DNA of 64,000 nucleotides from Hermatobates lingyangjiaoensis (lineage: Eukaryota; Arthropoda; Insecta; Hemiptera; Hermatobatidae), in NCBI GenBank assembly GCA_026182355.1, contig JAPFBL010000104.1, forward strand, positions 1,543,501-1,607,500, read 5' to 3'. A model generated the notes under the pieces. It saw only the letters and a program-made list of their open reading frames with translations. It was not told the origin of the DNA and ran no database searches. Position 1 is the first letter of the stretch. Each line of letters starts with the position of its first letter. The position numbers were made by a program, and so were the translations under genes. Positions 12,343-25,199 of the stretch are shown in pieces.

Positions 12343-15300
12343 CTGGGATACGATACTGGGTTATACCACTGTACAATAGTGGGTACTACTGGAGTATGAT
12401 ACCAGGTACGACACTTATCACATGAACTAGACAAATTAAGAGACCAGATAAATTTAAAAATTATATATATTTTTCATTTTCATTATCAATCTAAACTTTT
12501 TTAGAGATTAATTGAAATTTCTATAAGAGAATTAATGAATCCATACCTATATCTTAAACACAATTTTCTAATTGGAACAATAAATACTAAGAATTATTGC
12601 ATTGAAAATATAAGACGCCACGGAAATGAATAATTAATGAGGAATTTATATCAACACTACGAATACAACTAAACAAAGCTTTGCTAACCAGGACTGCTGG
12701 GAGAAAGACATAGTTCACTATTGCTTTACCAGCTTGCTATTTACAAAAGCTGAAATATTTGATTGCTCTTCATCCGTTTGATTAATTTAAATGAAATTTA
12801 ATTAATAAATGAATAACTATACATTACTACCCTTTGTTTAATATTCGTATTAACTTAGTAAATGTCAAAAGCAAATTTATTCCTTTAAAATTGAATTTAT
12901 AACTATTCCAGAACTCTTATTCGCAATTTTGAACCTGAAAGCCAATTGTGCCCGGATGACATCTTATACATATTTAATGCTAAATCAAAAGTCAGAGCTA
13001 CAAAAAAGTTTATCTAAGTCAGAATAAACAGTTATTTTTGTTCTGAAAAAATGCAAAATTCGTACGATCCTGCTCCATCTCAGAGCTAACAATACCATAT
13101 ATACGACATTTTGTTATAATAAATATTTAGATTTTCAGATTTTTCGACTCAGGGGACCTGAAGGTGTTAACTTCAAGGAAAAATCAGTATCGAAATTTTG
13201 ACACAAATTCAATACCTAGATTACTGTATGACTTATGCAGTGTGTAAATGAAAGTTAAAATATCCATGATTTAACAGTACCCGACTTTTATTTACTTATT
13301 ATTGACCTCAACTTTGTAAGAGATTAAATTAAATTCGTTAAAAATCTATGAAAATTTTCCGGGTTAATAATGATTAAAAGAATGAAACTCAAGTTTTAAC
13401 ATAACGAACTTTTTTTAAAAAAAGTGTTTTTCAAAAAACTGCTTTAAACACAATCACTCTCTTGTTACACAGACAGTCATACTCTCAGACACAAGAAGCG
13501 ATATATTCGAGTGATACAGTACACTTAACGTTACACTATGCCCTTGAACCTTTTCAAATGTATTGAAAAAAAATTTAACCATGGTCTGTGGCTATATATA
13601 TTGTTTTTACTGCTATAAATTTACTAATATTATTAATTTATTTTAGAAAAAATCGCAAAAATGTGGCTACATTTTTAAAGTTTTATTAAAATGTAAGTTT
13701 CTGTTTTTTGGACTGCAACAATAATACAGAAGAGAATGATTCTCTATCACTGAATCACTACAGCGAACAGTTTTAGACTATTGAATGAGAAAAATCTTGG
13801 TTGCCAATAAAATAAACATCTGATTCTGATAGGGTCCATGTCAAATTTTCAGTTTTGATAAACTTTGGAAAAAAAAATATTTATCCATAATTGTTGGAAA
13901 CAGATATCTTTCACTACTCGCAGTGAGGTGACGAGTGGTCTAATAGGAGTTTTCCTATCTTCAGTATTGCCCAATATATGGTAATCTGTACAAATCATGA
14001 CCAGAAACTATCTTATACAAGTCATCTCTCAGACAGTAATGACTTAGTGAGGCTCGTGGAAGGCTTCACAACACCAAGGTGTTAGTTGTTGTTGAATACT
14101 GAAATCTTGTCTACGAAACTAGAGAGAAGTCACATTGTAAGTTTTGTGGAAGCATTTTTGATTTTACGGAACAGCAACAACTAGGTACTAGCTGTTGGTA
14201 TGTTGTCAATATTAGTTATAATACTTCATTTTTTTGATGAGAGATGAACATACTTATGAGTACTCATATACAGAGAAAGTGTAACAAAATGTCCTCTATC
14301 CAGTTATTTTCGGTAATATCTTGTACAAAGAAGTTGTACAAAGTGAATGCAAACATTATAGTCTTCGTAGAATAGATTAAATTTTCAAAGATTACACAGG
14401 AATTTGCTGAAGCCACTAAACAAGTGGTGTCTCAATCAGTTATTGGATAAGTCTTGTTTATTACATTGCCCAGTGACATGGAGTAGAGGTTCCTGATAGG
14501 CTGTTGGTAGTCAGGTGGTCATATAACTGTGAGTCTCCTTTTCTCAGCTGACTACCTGAATAAATTAGAATTATACAAAATATAAGTGGAAAAAAGGCCA
14601 TAAAAATGAATGATTGGAATTCTGCAGCCTTGGCTTCCTTTCCTGAAAAGTCATTATACTACGCTTGTTTTACATTCGCAATTCCTCACTGATTAGAAGA
14701 TTTGTAATTTAACTAACGCCTCCAGTTTACTTTTTATTTCATTTTAAAAGCATAATTTCCCCATTTTGCCTCATATTTAAAGTCCCGTTAATAACACAAT
14801 ACCAGGATAGTGGTTCCTAACTGCAGTGGATAACAGCTCTCCCTCCAATAACGGTCTTTGGGGTAATTACTCCCTAGGGCCAAATATCGGTCCCAACCAA
14901 AAGGAAATAAAGGCCAAACTCACATAGTTAAATAAATACAAATAAAAGTAATGCATTTTTCATTTGATGGTTTTTTTTCTACTACAACAATTAATTTCAA
15001 ATTCATATAAGGAACAAAACAGTATAACTATATATAATGTGTAATAAAGGTTTAATTCATATACTAAATATCAATTAGAACTGTTGAATATTCTGCTCCA
15101 ATTTGATAACCTAATATAATATAAATTTTTATTCTAAGAACTATAAAACAAAGGAGTCATAATGAGCCATCTAACAGCAAACAAATAAAAAGATATACAT
15201 AAATAAAGTAAAATGGAAGACCAATTATAATACTTTGAGCAAAAGTAAGAATAGCTTATTGTTATTAATCATATTCAATTTAATAAATGAGTTGTTAAAA

Positions 15301-16596
15301 GGCTCAACTAACTTACAAAAGTATATAAATAAAAAATGAAAAAATAAGCCTATAGAGTAGATGTTTCCGATTGTTTATGCATGATGCTGCATCACTGAGA
15401 AGTTCTAGGACAAATTATAATATTCACAAAAAATTTTTCCGGCTGAACTTCTAACTCCAAAGCATTGAAATAGTAAGACTATTTTTATACCAGCAGCAGA
15501 ATTACGTTAAAAAGTGTTTAAACTTTTCGAAAAATAGGAAAAAGCATTTCAGCAATAAAATGCAAAGAAAGTGACATAATTTATTGTGACATTATATAGA
15601 AAAGATATAGGTTTCTTACAGAATCTCAACTTGAAATAATGGATAACCTGTTTAATAATAGATAATGTATCGTTGGATTGTTTTACACGGTCTTAGAACT
15701 TAGCTATCAGAACCCAGTCAAACATAAGTCATATATTAACATATAAAGATGGGAATGGAATACAATTTGAAAGGCCAAATGATATGTAAGAACGATAAAA
15801 TTCTTAGAACTATGAAAACTAACAACCAATAACTATATATTTTTGAACCCTGCGGAGTGAAAGATGTTTTCTTAGCAAAATATCTTGTAATAAATCCACA
15901 TATTGCACCCATTAACATATTTAATTATCAGAGGGTAGTTCTTGTTGTGTTCAAAAACTCTATTGCTTTGGATTATGTTGCAGCATATGAAATAATCTTT
16001 TTCATTTTTTATGACAATACAGCTATATTTTATGCCACTTTTAGAACATAAAATATCATATTAGATATGTCTTAATATAAATGTTGTATGAGCTTACTAT
16101 ATTTGAGCAATAATATTACACAAAAAATAGCAATAATTTTGTTCTATCTATAGTAATATTGGAAGTTTTGTGCAAATAATCATATTCATATGTGGGAACA
16201 TACCTATTAGGTTTACAATGAGAAATTATGTCATCCAATGGGAGGAAAATCGGCATGTTAAAATTTTGTGCATTTTCAGAAATAGGTAGAAAACAGTAAA
16301 CAATTAATTGGGATTAGGATATCCGTGTCATACTTTCCTTCCTGTCTAAGTTGTCGAGGTGAGAAACTACATTTGTAAAGAAAAGACGAATAGGATTAGG
16401 AAAGAGTTCATTGTAAAAAGTGAAGTTAGAGAGCTGTTAAATGGTTTGACGGTTGAGGACAACATAAGAGTCCTTGTCCGCAGCCATGATAATAAGACAG
16501 ATGTCAAGTCTCAGGATAGTAATAGCTTATCTTATAAGAACAGTGAGGTTATCCAGGGGAGATAAGCTACAATGGAGAGAATTAGAAAGAAAGACA

Positions 16597-16663
<67 letters not shown>

Positions 16664-17727
16664 AGAAGTGTTGAACAATTATGCTGCTTCTGTGATATCT
16701 CTGTTCTGATGGTTAAAATAAATTATTTTTGAAAACAAAAAAAGAGCTCTACTAGAGAAACTGTTTTTTTGATGGCCGTTTAAACATTGACCCATCTGCG
16801 TTTTTCTGCTTTTTCGAAAAAACATTCCAAAGTTTGGGTAAAGGGAGCGGAGTGATTTAGCGTAGACATAATCAAAGCATTAATAACAGCTCCAGGAGAG
16901 ACATTAATTCATCAAGACTGACAGAAGTAAATTGCAGCCAATTGTTTGCTTTTGACCAGTTGGATGCTGCTTTCACAAAATAAACCTCTATTTAGGTGAA
17001 AAACTTTTCTCCTTTCAGTTTCGTTATTGTGTTTAACTTGAGCAGCAACATTTCACTCCAGACAATGATAAAGAAGATAGTGGTAGCCGTTAATCAGTTC
17101 TCAGTTCTCTAAAGCTTTTTCGATATCGTGAATAGTCCTGGAATACCAACTGGTGTTTCTTTTGGTGAATGCTTAGTATAAATCAAAAAACACTTTTATT
17201 ATTAATCCTTCATATATACATGTAGAAATGCTATTTTCCTTTTAAGCAAGGCATAATTATTGGAATATACTGTTTTATTTTCACAACCATTATTTTCTTG
17301 TAAGCTTGTTTTTGCTTTTTACAGCACTTTTTACAGATGGACCTAACTCAACATTTGGAATATTCAGTGTCTATTTCAACTTTTTTTTTTATTTTTCAAA
17401 CAGCACTATATTATTCTCTCATATTTATATCTAAAGAAAATATCAATATATAACAACGTTTCAGATTAGACAAAAAAAAAGTCAAAACAACAAGCCTTTC
17501 CAGATTAAACTGCAAGACAATTACCCAAAATGAAGATTAGGTCTTCAAGTTTATACATGTATATTTACAATCGAATTTTTCATGTTTTTCTTGAATCGAA
17601 CAGTTTTTATAATCATGATCCATTTCATAAAAAGAGTAAATACAAATTTTTAGTTAAGGTGGAGTAAAGTTTGTGGAACTTATTCACATATTCTGTTAAG
17701 ATACAAGAATAGAAGTTCAAAAACTAA
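12343..17727. other. AT-rich stretch, no gene recognised
   Basis: A short hAT-like phrase (ATAGTGGTTCCTAACTGCAG) lies near 14812 and may be one end of a degraded element. A (GA)n microsatellite is listed separately. Open frames at 15736-16565 are AT-driven and show no homology I recognise. Confidence 0.45.
16599..16661 (+). repeat. (GA)n microsatellite
   Basis: About 31 perfect GA dinucleotides follow a purine-rich lead-in. The Arg-Glu repeat frames crossing it are artefacts of the microsatellite. Confidence 0.95.
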
Positions 17728-18135
17728 ATATATATATATATAAAGATTTCACATAAACTCATGAAATAACAATCAATGATCAAAACACAGTATGAAACAA
17801 TGTCTACAGTGATTGGACAGGAGCTAAATTTATTACCTATAAAAAATCGATGTTGTTAAAAAAATGTTGTCGAATCCTCTCAAATTAAATTTTATAGATC
17901 AATTATAAACATTAGTAACGAGCTCTTCAAAATTGATACTTTCGCTACGAGGGCAATAGTCTCTTTTAGGAGGGTTGACAGCTAGTGGATAGTTTTATAC
18001 CGTTCTTCTCTCCCACTCTTCTGAAGACCTCACCAGATGTTTCTATTGTTTCAGTTGGGTTTTTGACTCTGACGAAGACCGCTTGGTACGGTTGAAAGGT
18101 CTTAGTCTTTTTTTCCCTTTTCATATTGTGGTTTG
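17728..18135 (+). mobile_element. Penelope-like element 3' end (family 1), degenerate, with inverted partner ends
   Basis: From about 17805 the + strand frame gives a decayed GIY-YIG nuclease C-terminus (GAKFITYKKSM, matching GAKLITYEKSM in the copy at 31204-31582). It is followed by the family 1 3' UTR, with GACTCTGACGA...GAAA at 18065-18107 and a terminus CATATTGTGGTTTG. A reverse-strand scrap of the same terminus (ATCAATGATCAAAACACAGT) lies at 17728-17790, and another at 18152-18242. The ends are therefore arranged head-to-tail and inverted, as is usual for Penelope-like elements. Several stops make it non-functional. Confidence 0.65.
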
Positions 18136-18151
18136 TTCATATATATAAATA

Positions 18152-18239
18152 TATCAATGATCAAACCACAATAAGAAATGGGAGAACAAGTCTAAGATCA
18201 ACCGTAACAAACGGTCTTCGTCAGGGTCAAAAACCCAAC

Positions 18240-18242
<3 letters not shown>
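18152..18242 (-). mobile_element. Penelope-like 3' terminus (family 1), inverted scrap
   Basis: ATCAATGATCAAACCACAAT at the left edge is the reverse complement of the family 1 terminus. It is followed by the complement of the hammerhead-like segment, in which the GAAA part is lost by a small deletion. It ends at the (TA)n tract starting at 18243. Confidence 0.6.

Positions 18243-18278
<36 letters not shown>
18243..18278. repeat. (TA)n microsatellite between Penelope-like ends
   Basis: About 18 TA dinucleotides lie between two Penelope-like 3' termini facing each other (18152-18242 and 18283-18845). Confidence 0.9.
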
Positions 18279-18279
<1 letters not shown>

Positions 18280-18282
18280 GTT

Positions 18283-18845
18283 TCACGATGAATCAGAAAC
18301 ACAGAACTGAGGAACAAACACACTTACTGTCTCTAATTTTCGGCTGAACGGTCATCAGGAGAGTTGAGAAAGGGACACCAAGCGCACTTGTGAAGCGACG
18401 GTTGGAGACCAACAGTGCTGTCACACGCGTGCCCGGTTCAAGTGGGGTAACAGAACTTAACTCAGAATAAGCTAAGAAATAGAAAGTGAAAATGAAGAAA
18501 ATTAAGAAATATAAATAATAAAAACTTAACAGATAATAATGAAGAAAATAAGAGGAAAATAGCTGAAACAAAATAAAATCCAGGAATATGAATAATAAAT
18601 ACTTAAATAATAATATCAATGAGGATGATTGGAATAAAGTTGTAAAAATAATAGTTTAAGATAAAAATGAAAGGATAATAATCAAAAAATAATAATAGTT
18701 GGAGGTAAACTAATCTCTAACCATTCAGAACAGCCCTACCTTTTTAAATTCAAACCTGGTTTACAACGCGCATTAAGAAACCAGATATACTCGTATGCCT
18801 CCTCCTAAAACGGTCACCTTACGCGCATCCGAGGAGGCGTAAGGA
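18283..18845 (-). pseudogene. Penelope-like element 3' end (second family): GIY-YIG C-terminus and 3' UTR
   Basis: On the reverse strand the segment starts in a decayed nuclease C-terminus. After two stops it reads EEAYEYIWFLNARCKPGLNL, matching EEAYICLLDAR in the copy at 38580-39142. A long AT-rich 3' UTR follows. It contains a hammerhead-like motif (18330-18362, TCTC-CTGATGA...GAAA-ATT-A-GAGA) and terminates at the (TA)n tract. It is a 5'-truncated and inactive copy. Confidence 0.6.
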
Positions 18846-19205
18846 GGCGTTTCAGTTCACATAGACTAAAACATAACAAAGACTCACTTTTCAATATTTT
18901 GACCGTAATGGCGGTCGTTCTCAAGAGAAGAAGTGAATTGACGGAGGGAAGACAGTCAACTAAAGAACTCACTGGGTGAGGGCTAAAGCAGTGCTGCCGC
19001 AAAGGAGAAAAATAAAAAAGGAACTAAGGAGTCGAGAGCAAAGAAAAAAAATATTATTTAAAAAGGAGAATAAAAGTGAAGAAAACAAAAAAATAAAGGA
19101 AACAAATACAAAAATTAAAAAAAAATTAAATAAAATAAAATAAAAAATTAAAAAATAAATAAATGAAAAAACTATCGGTTTAAATTCAAGCCAGGTTTCG
19201 AGCGT

Positions 19206-19208
<3 letters not shown>
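18846..19208 (-). mobile_element. Penelope-like 3' end (second family), tandem neighbour copy
   Basis: A further reverse-strand 3' end directly abuts the copy at 18283-18845. It starts at ACCTGGCTTGAATTTAAACC (the KPGLNL part of the nuclease, then a stop), runs through CTTTGCGGCAGC and ends near 18846. A decayed hammerhead-like motif sits at 18888-18929, with stem II GACCG/CGGTC and ATAT intact but the core altered. A scrap of the same UTR recurs at 31605-31720. A (TA)n tract borders it. Confidence 0.55.

Positions 19209-19250
<42 letters not shown>
19209..19250. repeat. (TA)n microsatellite
   Basis: About 21 TA dinucleotides at the outer edge of the tandem Penelope-like 3' ends. Confidence 0.9.
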
Positions 19251-19253
<3 letters not shown>

Positions 19254-20841
19254 CAAGACTTAACTGGTTGAATTATTTTTGTTCTTTATAAAACATTTTC
19301 ATTCGTGTCAAAAGTAATTTGTAATAACTTTTGCTTATACGAAATGAAATAATCTATACAAAGCCCAATGAGATAACATGCTGTAACCCATAAGGAACTG
19401 ATTAAACCAATATTGTGTTATTCTTTAAGGTGAGTAATAATTATAAACAATTTAAAAACTAATTGAAAAATCAAATTTACAGAATTTAATAAATTTTTGT
19501 AAATTAGCGAGCTCTCAAGTAGAGAGTTTTTAATTACTTTTGTTCTAGGTAAGCTAAAATTATACAGTTTAGTCGTTAAGGATTTTTCATTAAGGAGACA
19601 AAATTATTAATTGCTGCTCTTAATTATTGACTTTTACTTATCATGAAAGAGGTAAATTTCCTGTTCTTAATTATCTAAAGGAACGTTTTTTTCATTAATT
19701 TTGCCTAAGTACTATTTGATGTGTTAAGAAATTTTATAGAGTAAATTGGTTTATTTATTAATATTTTATTTCTCAGGGTATTTTACTATTGATTGGTGAA
19801 GCAGTTTAAACATTGTAAAGTTTACCAGTATATGTATTATTGCAAAATAAATAATTTATATAAATACCTAAATAAATGCGACCAATAAATAATAAAGCTG
19901 CGATGCAGAATGTATCACAGGAAAAATTTGTCATCATGAGAGTTGGACCAATAACTTGAAATGTAAATATGGATGTCTCATGTTTGTATTTCTCTAGGTT
20001 GGATATATATAAAAGTATTCCATATGCGATGCAGTCGATATATTATTGAGTCTGTTATATATATATATATATTTTCTCTCCAAGGATTATACTTACATAC
20101 ATTTCGCCTTATGCGTTATCCAAATTTTGAAGGTGTGCATGAATTATGTTCCTGACAGAATGCCTAGGGTACCGTGGATCGTAGTGCCATCCATCGAAGT
20201 GATAACTGTACTGGTTGTTGGGATCCGGTGTATTCAGCATGGCTCAACTATCAACTCAATTCCCTTGAGCATGGGATGGTAATGAAATTCAACAGATAAA
20301 AGTCGATTATTAGGATTGATTAAATTATAAGGATCGTCAAATCAACGAATTGATCTATTATTTGGATTGGATTTCTATCGATTGGAACAAACCAATGTGA
20401 TGCTTTCCCCTAAGCAAAGGTTCCACCATGATTATTGTATGAATAATCACAGGTGTACCATTGATAAGGTCAGTGATCTTCGGGTTACCATTCACTGGAG
20501 TTCTCATGGTCTCCAGTTTCAATGACTGTATACGGGTACAGTACAGGTTCCTAGGCAGTTTCCTGATCCCAAGACCAATTCCTCCTTGTGAGCTTCAAAA
20601 GAAATACTTATTTGCCTCCTAGGAGGTAGATCTTCTTTTTTTGGCTTAACCTGAATTGTTGTCGTTCTTTATTATTATTAACAATTTAATCTTTTTAAAC
20701 GATATGTTTACTTCTTTATTTTTCATTTGAATCTTGTTTCTTTCCAGTTCTTAATTTCTTTTATTAGAAAATATTTTTAATTTCCATTTTTCTAATTTTT
20801 GTTAATGGTATTTTATTTAACCTTTTCTCCTCCTCCACAGT

Positions 20842-21050
20842 AAGTTGGCTGCACTGATTGAGTGCCACTTCAATAAGACTTACTTCAGTCTGTTAATTGT
20901 GACTCACAGGTTTCAATTGAATGACCAGTCAGCCAAAATACAGAAGTGTTTTTCTTATCTTTTTTATGTTTATCCTTTCTGCAAATTTAGTCTATTTGAA
21001 TCATAGAATCGTTTTATTTTAATTCCTTATATGAATGTTGGTATATGTTT
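20842..21050 (+). repeat. Dispersed repeat, copy 2 (partner at 131-300)
   Basis: Begins AGTTGGCTGCACTGATTGAG, then GTGACTCACAGG and AAATTTAGTCTATTTGAATC, in the same order as copy 1. Class unknown. Confidence 0.5.
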
Positions 21051-21540
21051 TCAGTAGAACTTCCCTTAAGAATATTTCATTGAATGTGATAGCAGTTTCC
21101 GTATTACTTCCAATGCTTCAGTTATATTAGCCAGTGGGCTTGGAACATAGATATAGTTGCATTTATTTATAGATAATTTGCTATTTTAGTTCTATGAAAA
21201 TCTTTAACCTAATTATGACATATTTTTGTTGAAAGCTCGTTTTATAAGTGTAAGTTAAGTATATATATGCATTTAAAAACTTTATGTCTGATTCCATTTG
21301 ATTTAACTTCGTGGTATATTTTTCTAAATTTCAAAATGTTTTCTACATTTCCGGGTTCAACTTTAAAATTAAATCGCCATATTTTTTAGAATTCTTATTG
21401 AACCAGTTTCGGTGTTACATCCACCATCTTCAGCAAAAACAGAAACAGGGAGTGAAATTGTTTCTGTGTACATTTACAGACTCGAATTTTCGGGCAATCC
21501 GTCTTTAGGAGAAAAGAGGAAGGGAGACCAAGCACGTTGT

Positions 21541-21541
21541 T

Positions 21542-21590
<49 letters not shown>
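21541..21590. repeat. (TA)n microsatellite, interrupted
   Basis: About 24 TA dinucleotides with one shift, followed by TATG repeats. I see no clear Penelope-like end on either side. Confidence 0.85.
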
Positions 21591-21593
<3 letters not shown>

Positions 21594-22953
21594 GTATGTA
21601 TGTATATATTATTGAATCAAATGTCTTTCGTTTACCCTAAAGTAAGCGCATAGCATAGCTGTTTGTAAATATAATTGGTTGGGGCTTGAAAGAATTGTAA
21701 CAAATCATTCAGCATGTTGCAATATTTTACTTCCAAAATATGGTAAGGCATTTTTACTGAATCCAATTAAATTGACCATTTTGTTTTAGGAACTCAGACC
21801 ATGGTGTTTTCTGTGCTCTGTTTAGGCTAGCTGACTTGAGCCTAAAATATTACAGGAGGGAGAATATATTTTTTTTACTGCAGTCAGTGTAATCAGGTGG
21901 GATGGGAGAGAGATATTTTCTAATTTCAAGCCCCCGTCAGGCAGTGAGTAATTATTTCCCGACTGTGATGAATGAGTCCTTGGGGGTGGTGGACAGATGT
22001 TGACTGCAAGCATTGACAACCGACCTTGTCTTCTTATCATTCCCTAGGTTCTTGTCATTTTTCATATATACTGCCAAAGCAGGACTGGGATTATCCTCAC
22101 AACACCTGGTGAAAAATTAATGACATTACTTCTAGCATTAAAAAAAAACGAAATGTGCTTGTTTCTATTCATATTATTTAGCTTCCTAACCACTACTGTC
22201 ATCATGACAGTGTAGTGTATAGTTATGGTTATACAATGTAATTCATAACAATTTGAATGTGGCTTACTCTGTAAGTGATCTAGCATAATCGCCAAGTTCT
22301 TATTTCGTTCATCTAGAAGATATTTTGTTATTCCTATCAAAAGAAGCTCATTAACTAAATATTGGGCACTTTAAGTAAGAAGGATGTAAACACAAAAATC
22401 GTTGACTAGAATACCTGCTAAGATATAAATAAACACAAAATTCAACAATTGATCCTGAAGATGACCAGGGATTAGGATCGGATGAATAAGAAAAATAAGC
22501 TATGATGTATGATGTACATGGAAAATCGGCTCAAACTGGAAAACAGAATTTCAAACCTAAACAAAAAAATCACATGGAGTTTCCAGTCATCAGGAGAACA
22601 AAAGAACAAATTCCAATGATCGGTGTTTTTTTGTTTTTAAACTCTTTATGGTATTGAGATTGTTTTAGAATTTATATGAGATAGCTCCTTGATAACAGGA
22701 TGTCTGGCCTCTGAAGAGTAGCAAAATAAACATGAAGACGAGCGATTATGTTTGAAACGAGTTAGTTGTTTTCAATAAAACTTATTTTGATGACTAATTT
22801 ATTTAACCGACCCATTATAGGAGCTATTAAATTTGAATATGAACTTACTTATAGTGCAGCTGAATGGAGTCTAGTGTGCATTATGTAGTAAATTAGTGAA
22901 TGAGGTTTTCCAGGAGATGTATTTTGAAGTTGCCAAATGTTTGCTTGCTTCAG

Positions 22954-23129
22954 TTCGCTGAGGGCAGTTGGAAGGTCGCGCAGAGAACGTCGCCGGTTCC
23001 TGGTGTACTGTCTCTATGGCTGGGGGCAGCCCACTCTCATCACAGCCATCACAGTCACCGTAGACTTCACTAACTATGTGCCTCGTCCCTTCAGACCCAA
23101 CATGGGCGAGGATGCATGCTTCTTTTCCT
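22954..23129 (+). CDS. mthl: Methuselah-like GPCR, internal exon (TM3-TM4 loop, TM4, extracellular loop 2)
   Basis: This exon codes for the intracellular loop after TM3, TM4 and the second extracellular loop of a secretin-type GPCR of the methuselah family, a plasma-membrane receptor. About 58 codons are open. A basic stretch (GRSRRERRRF) is followed by the TM4 signature LYGWGQP and a hydrophobic run. A Pro-rich loop then ends NMGEDACFFS, in the place where family members have a GE..CW-type motif with the conserved loop cysteine. The 5' limit is the AG at 22952-22953 after a weak pyrimidine tract. The 3' limit is the donor GTAAGA at 23130. The exon starts with the last base of a split codon and ends one base into the next, which fits the exon at 34699. 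It stands out as GC-rich in AT-rich surroundings. The family is clear. The exact 5' splice site is likely but unproven, and the ligand is unknown. Confidence 0.85.
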
Positions 23130-25199
23130 GTAAGACTCCCTCTCTTCTATATATTTTTTTTATAAAAATACCCATTGTACTATTCAAGTTACAACCTATG
23201 GATGTCTTTTGAATGAGTAACCTGTTTAGACTTTATATGTGCACCTAAGCTTCTCAGCTATAAAACCACCAAAATCAAATCAGGCCAACTGGTTTAACGT
23301 GCTGCCCTTTAGCCACTTTGAATCACTCCAAAGTGCCCGAGGTGACCACGAGGAGGCGGACCCGCACGATACTACGTCGCGCATCAAGATTTACGTCACG
23401 CATCAGTACCAGTTCAGCGTACTTAAACGGGTATCAAAAAGTCATACAGCCTGATACATTAACTTATTACCTTACCAGCAGTAGGATGGAGCTCTATGGC
23501 ATCGGTTGTCCAATCGAATCAGTAACCATCAATCAAAGGTGGGCAATATTAGCGAGTTCATTTACGGCATTGATGTCACCTACCCATGTACTAGAGTAAC
23601 TTTATTATTTAATATGAACTGGAGTTTTAATGTGGGAATAATCATGGTCTGAAATAATGTCAATTATAATTTAATCTTGTAAACTGTAAGTACTACGAAC
23701 TTCTTCCACTACCAGCACTGCCGCAACTGATATTCTATAACCAAGCATGTTTCGATAAGTTAATGGAAATTATATTTTCTAAAGATGAATTTCAATTATC
23801 AAGCTCAAATATCTATTATTTAAAGATAAATAGCCATAAACCATGGATTTTTGCGATGTTTGTAAACACTGACAATTATCTGTTTGACTATTGTATCACC
23901 CAACCAAAATACATTTTGTAGATTATAAAAGATCAGATACTGTGTACTAAAATATCTGTAATATAAAGTAATTCATTGTATCTGTATCTGTAATTTATTG
24001 TAATATAAACTGTATTACAATATTCATAAGATATAACAAAACTCCGTTGTTCATGCTAATATGCCATCGAACTCAATGCTGGTAGCATGCTTCAAGATTT
24101 TTACCTTTTCATCATTATAGTTTACCATAGCACTTAGTTTTCCAACGTTTATGGTCATCATCACCCTGAAGTATAAATACAGTGTTTCTGCTGAAATTCA
24201 CATGTTTACTCGTTTACTATCAGAATACTGTTCTCTACTCCTTACCATTTGACCATCTCAAAGTATAAATAACATACAGTATGTGAACTTAGCTTTACAC
24301 CTTTACAGGTTCGTTACCATCCCAGAGTACAAATGCAGTAGTGCTCTAAGATTTACACATTTACTCTTTACTATGAGCCAAAAGATTTACAGCGAGTTTC
24401 CTGAGATTTAATACCTTTGATACTTAACTCATTCAAATTTTTAGCATAAGTCCGACTACCGACACTTCAAAGTTGTGAATTAGATATAATTAAGAATACC
24501 TAGCTCTACTCACTGTTTTGAGATAGATTACATTAATATATAAACACACCTGACAATACACTTTTAAACCAATCATTTAATATAATTAAAGAAATAAAAA
24601 AAAGAAACTTAAAACTTTGACAGATAAAACAAAAACGATGAAAGACTCTATGAAGGAAGGAATAGAGTTTCTAAAGAGACAAATCCTTTCAATTTGTTCA
24701 AGTATAAAGCAGGCGGGCCAACTTGATCAATCTGCCGCTTTCAACGCCCTGTCTCACTCATATTTCTACTCATTTCTTTTTTTTATGTTTATGTTTCAAA
24801 TATACAATGAGAACTTTCAGTGTTATCTAATCTAAAAACATATTCATAGATCTTTAAAACACTACTTTAGCTAAAATCGTCAGTTTTTATCAATAAAATT
24901 CTTAATATTTTTAACAGTTTTTTTGACATTAATTGGAAGTTTAATTTTTTTTGGTACTTATAAATATAAATATAAAAAAATACATTAAATAAAATGAAAT
25001 AATGTTACATATGTTTTATAGATTAATGATGATTCAATAGAGATTTGATTTATTAGCATATTAGTATGAACAATGGAGTTTTTGTTAATTAATAAATATG
25101 AACTCTTAAACCAGAATAGTGAAAAAACCGGATATAGTTAACAACATAGCGCTCTTCTATAAAACTAAAAATTCAATTCCTTACTCTTCAATATTACCC

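Larger units (their letters stand above)
19251..22953. other. AT-rich stretch upstream of the first visible mthl exon
   Basis: No gene recognised. A GC-richer block at 20130-20640 has stops in all frames I followed and no family I can name. It holds short (TA)n tracts near 20056-20072 and the dispersed repeat at 20842-21050. A longer tract is listed at 21541-21590. I looked for TM1-TM3 or ectodomain exons of the receptor here and found none. Confidence 0.45.

Noticed and set aside
16474..16674. Arg-Glu repeat protein
   Set aside because: Translation of the (GA)n microsatellite.
1..22953. Upstream exons (ectodomain, TM1-TM3) of the methuselah-like receptor
   Set aside because: I looked for the TM3 FFW-N-MCFD-W type block and for GC-rich open patches with acceptor sites and found no convincing match. 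They are probably outside the window.
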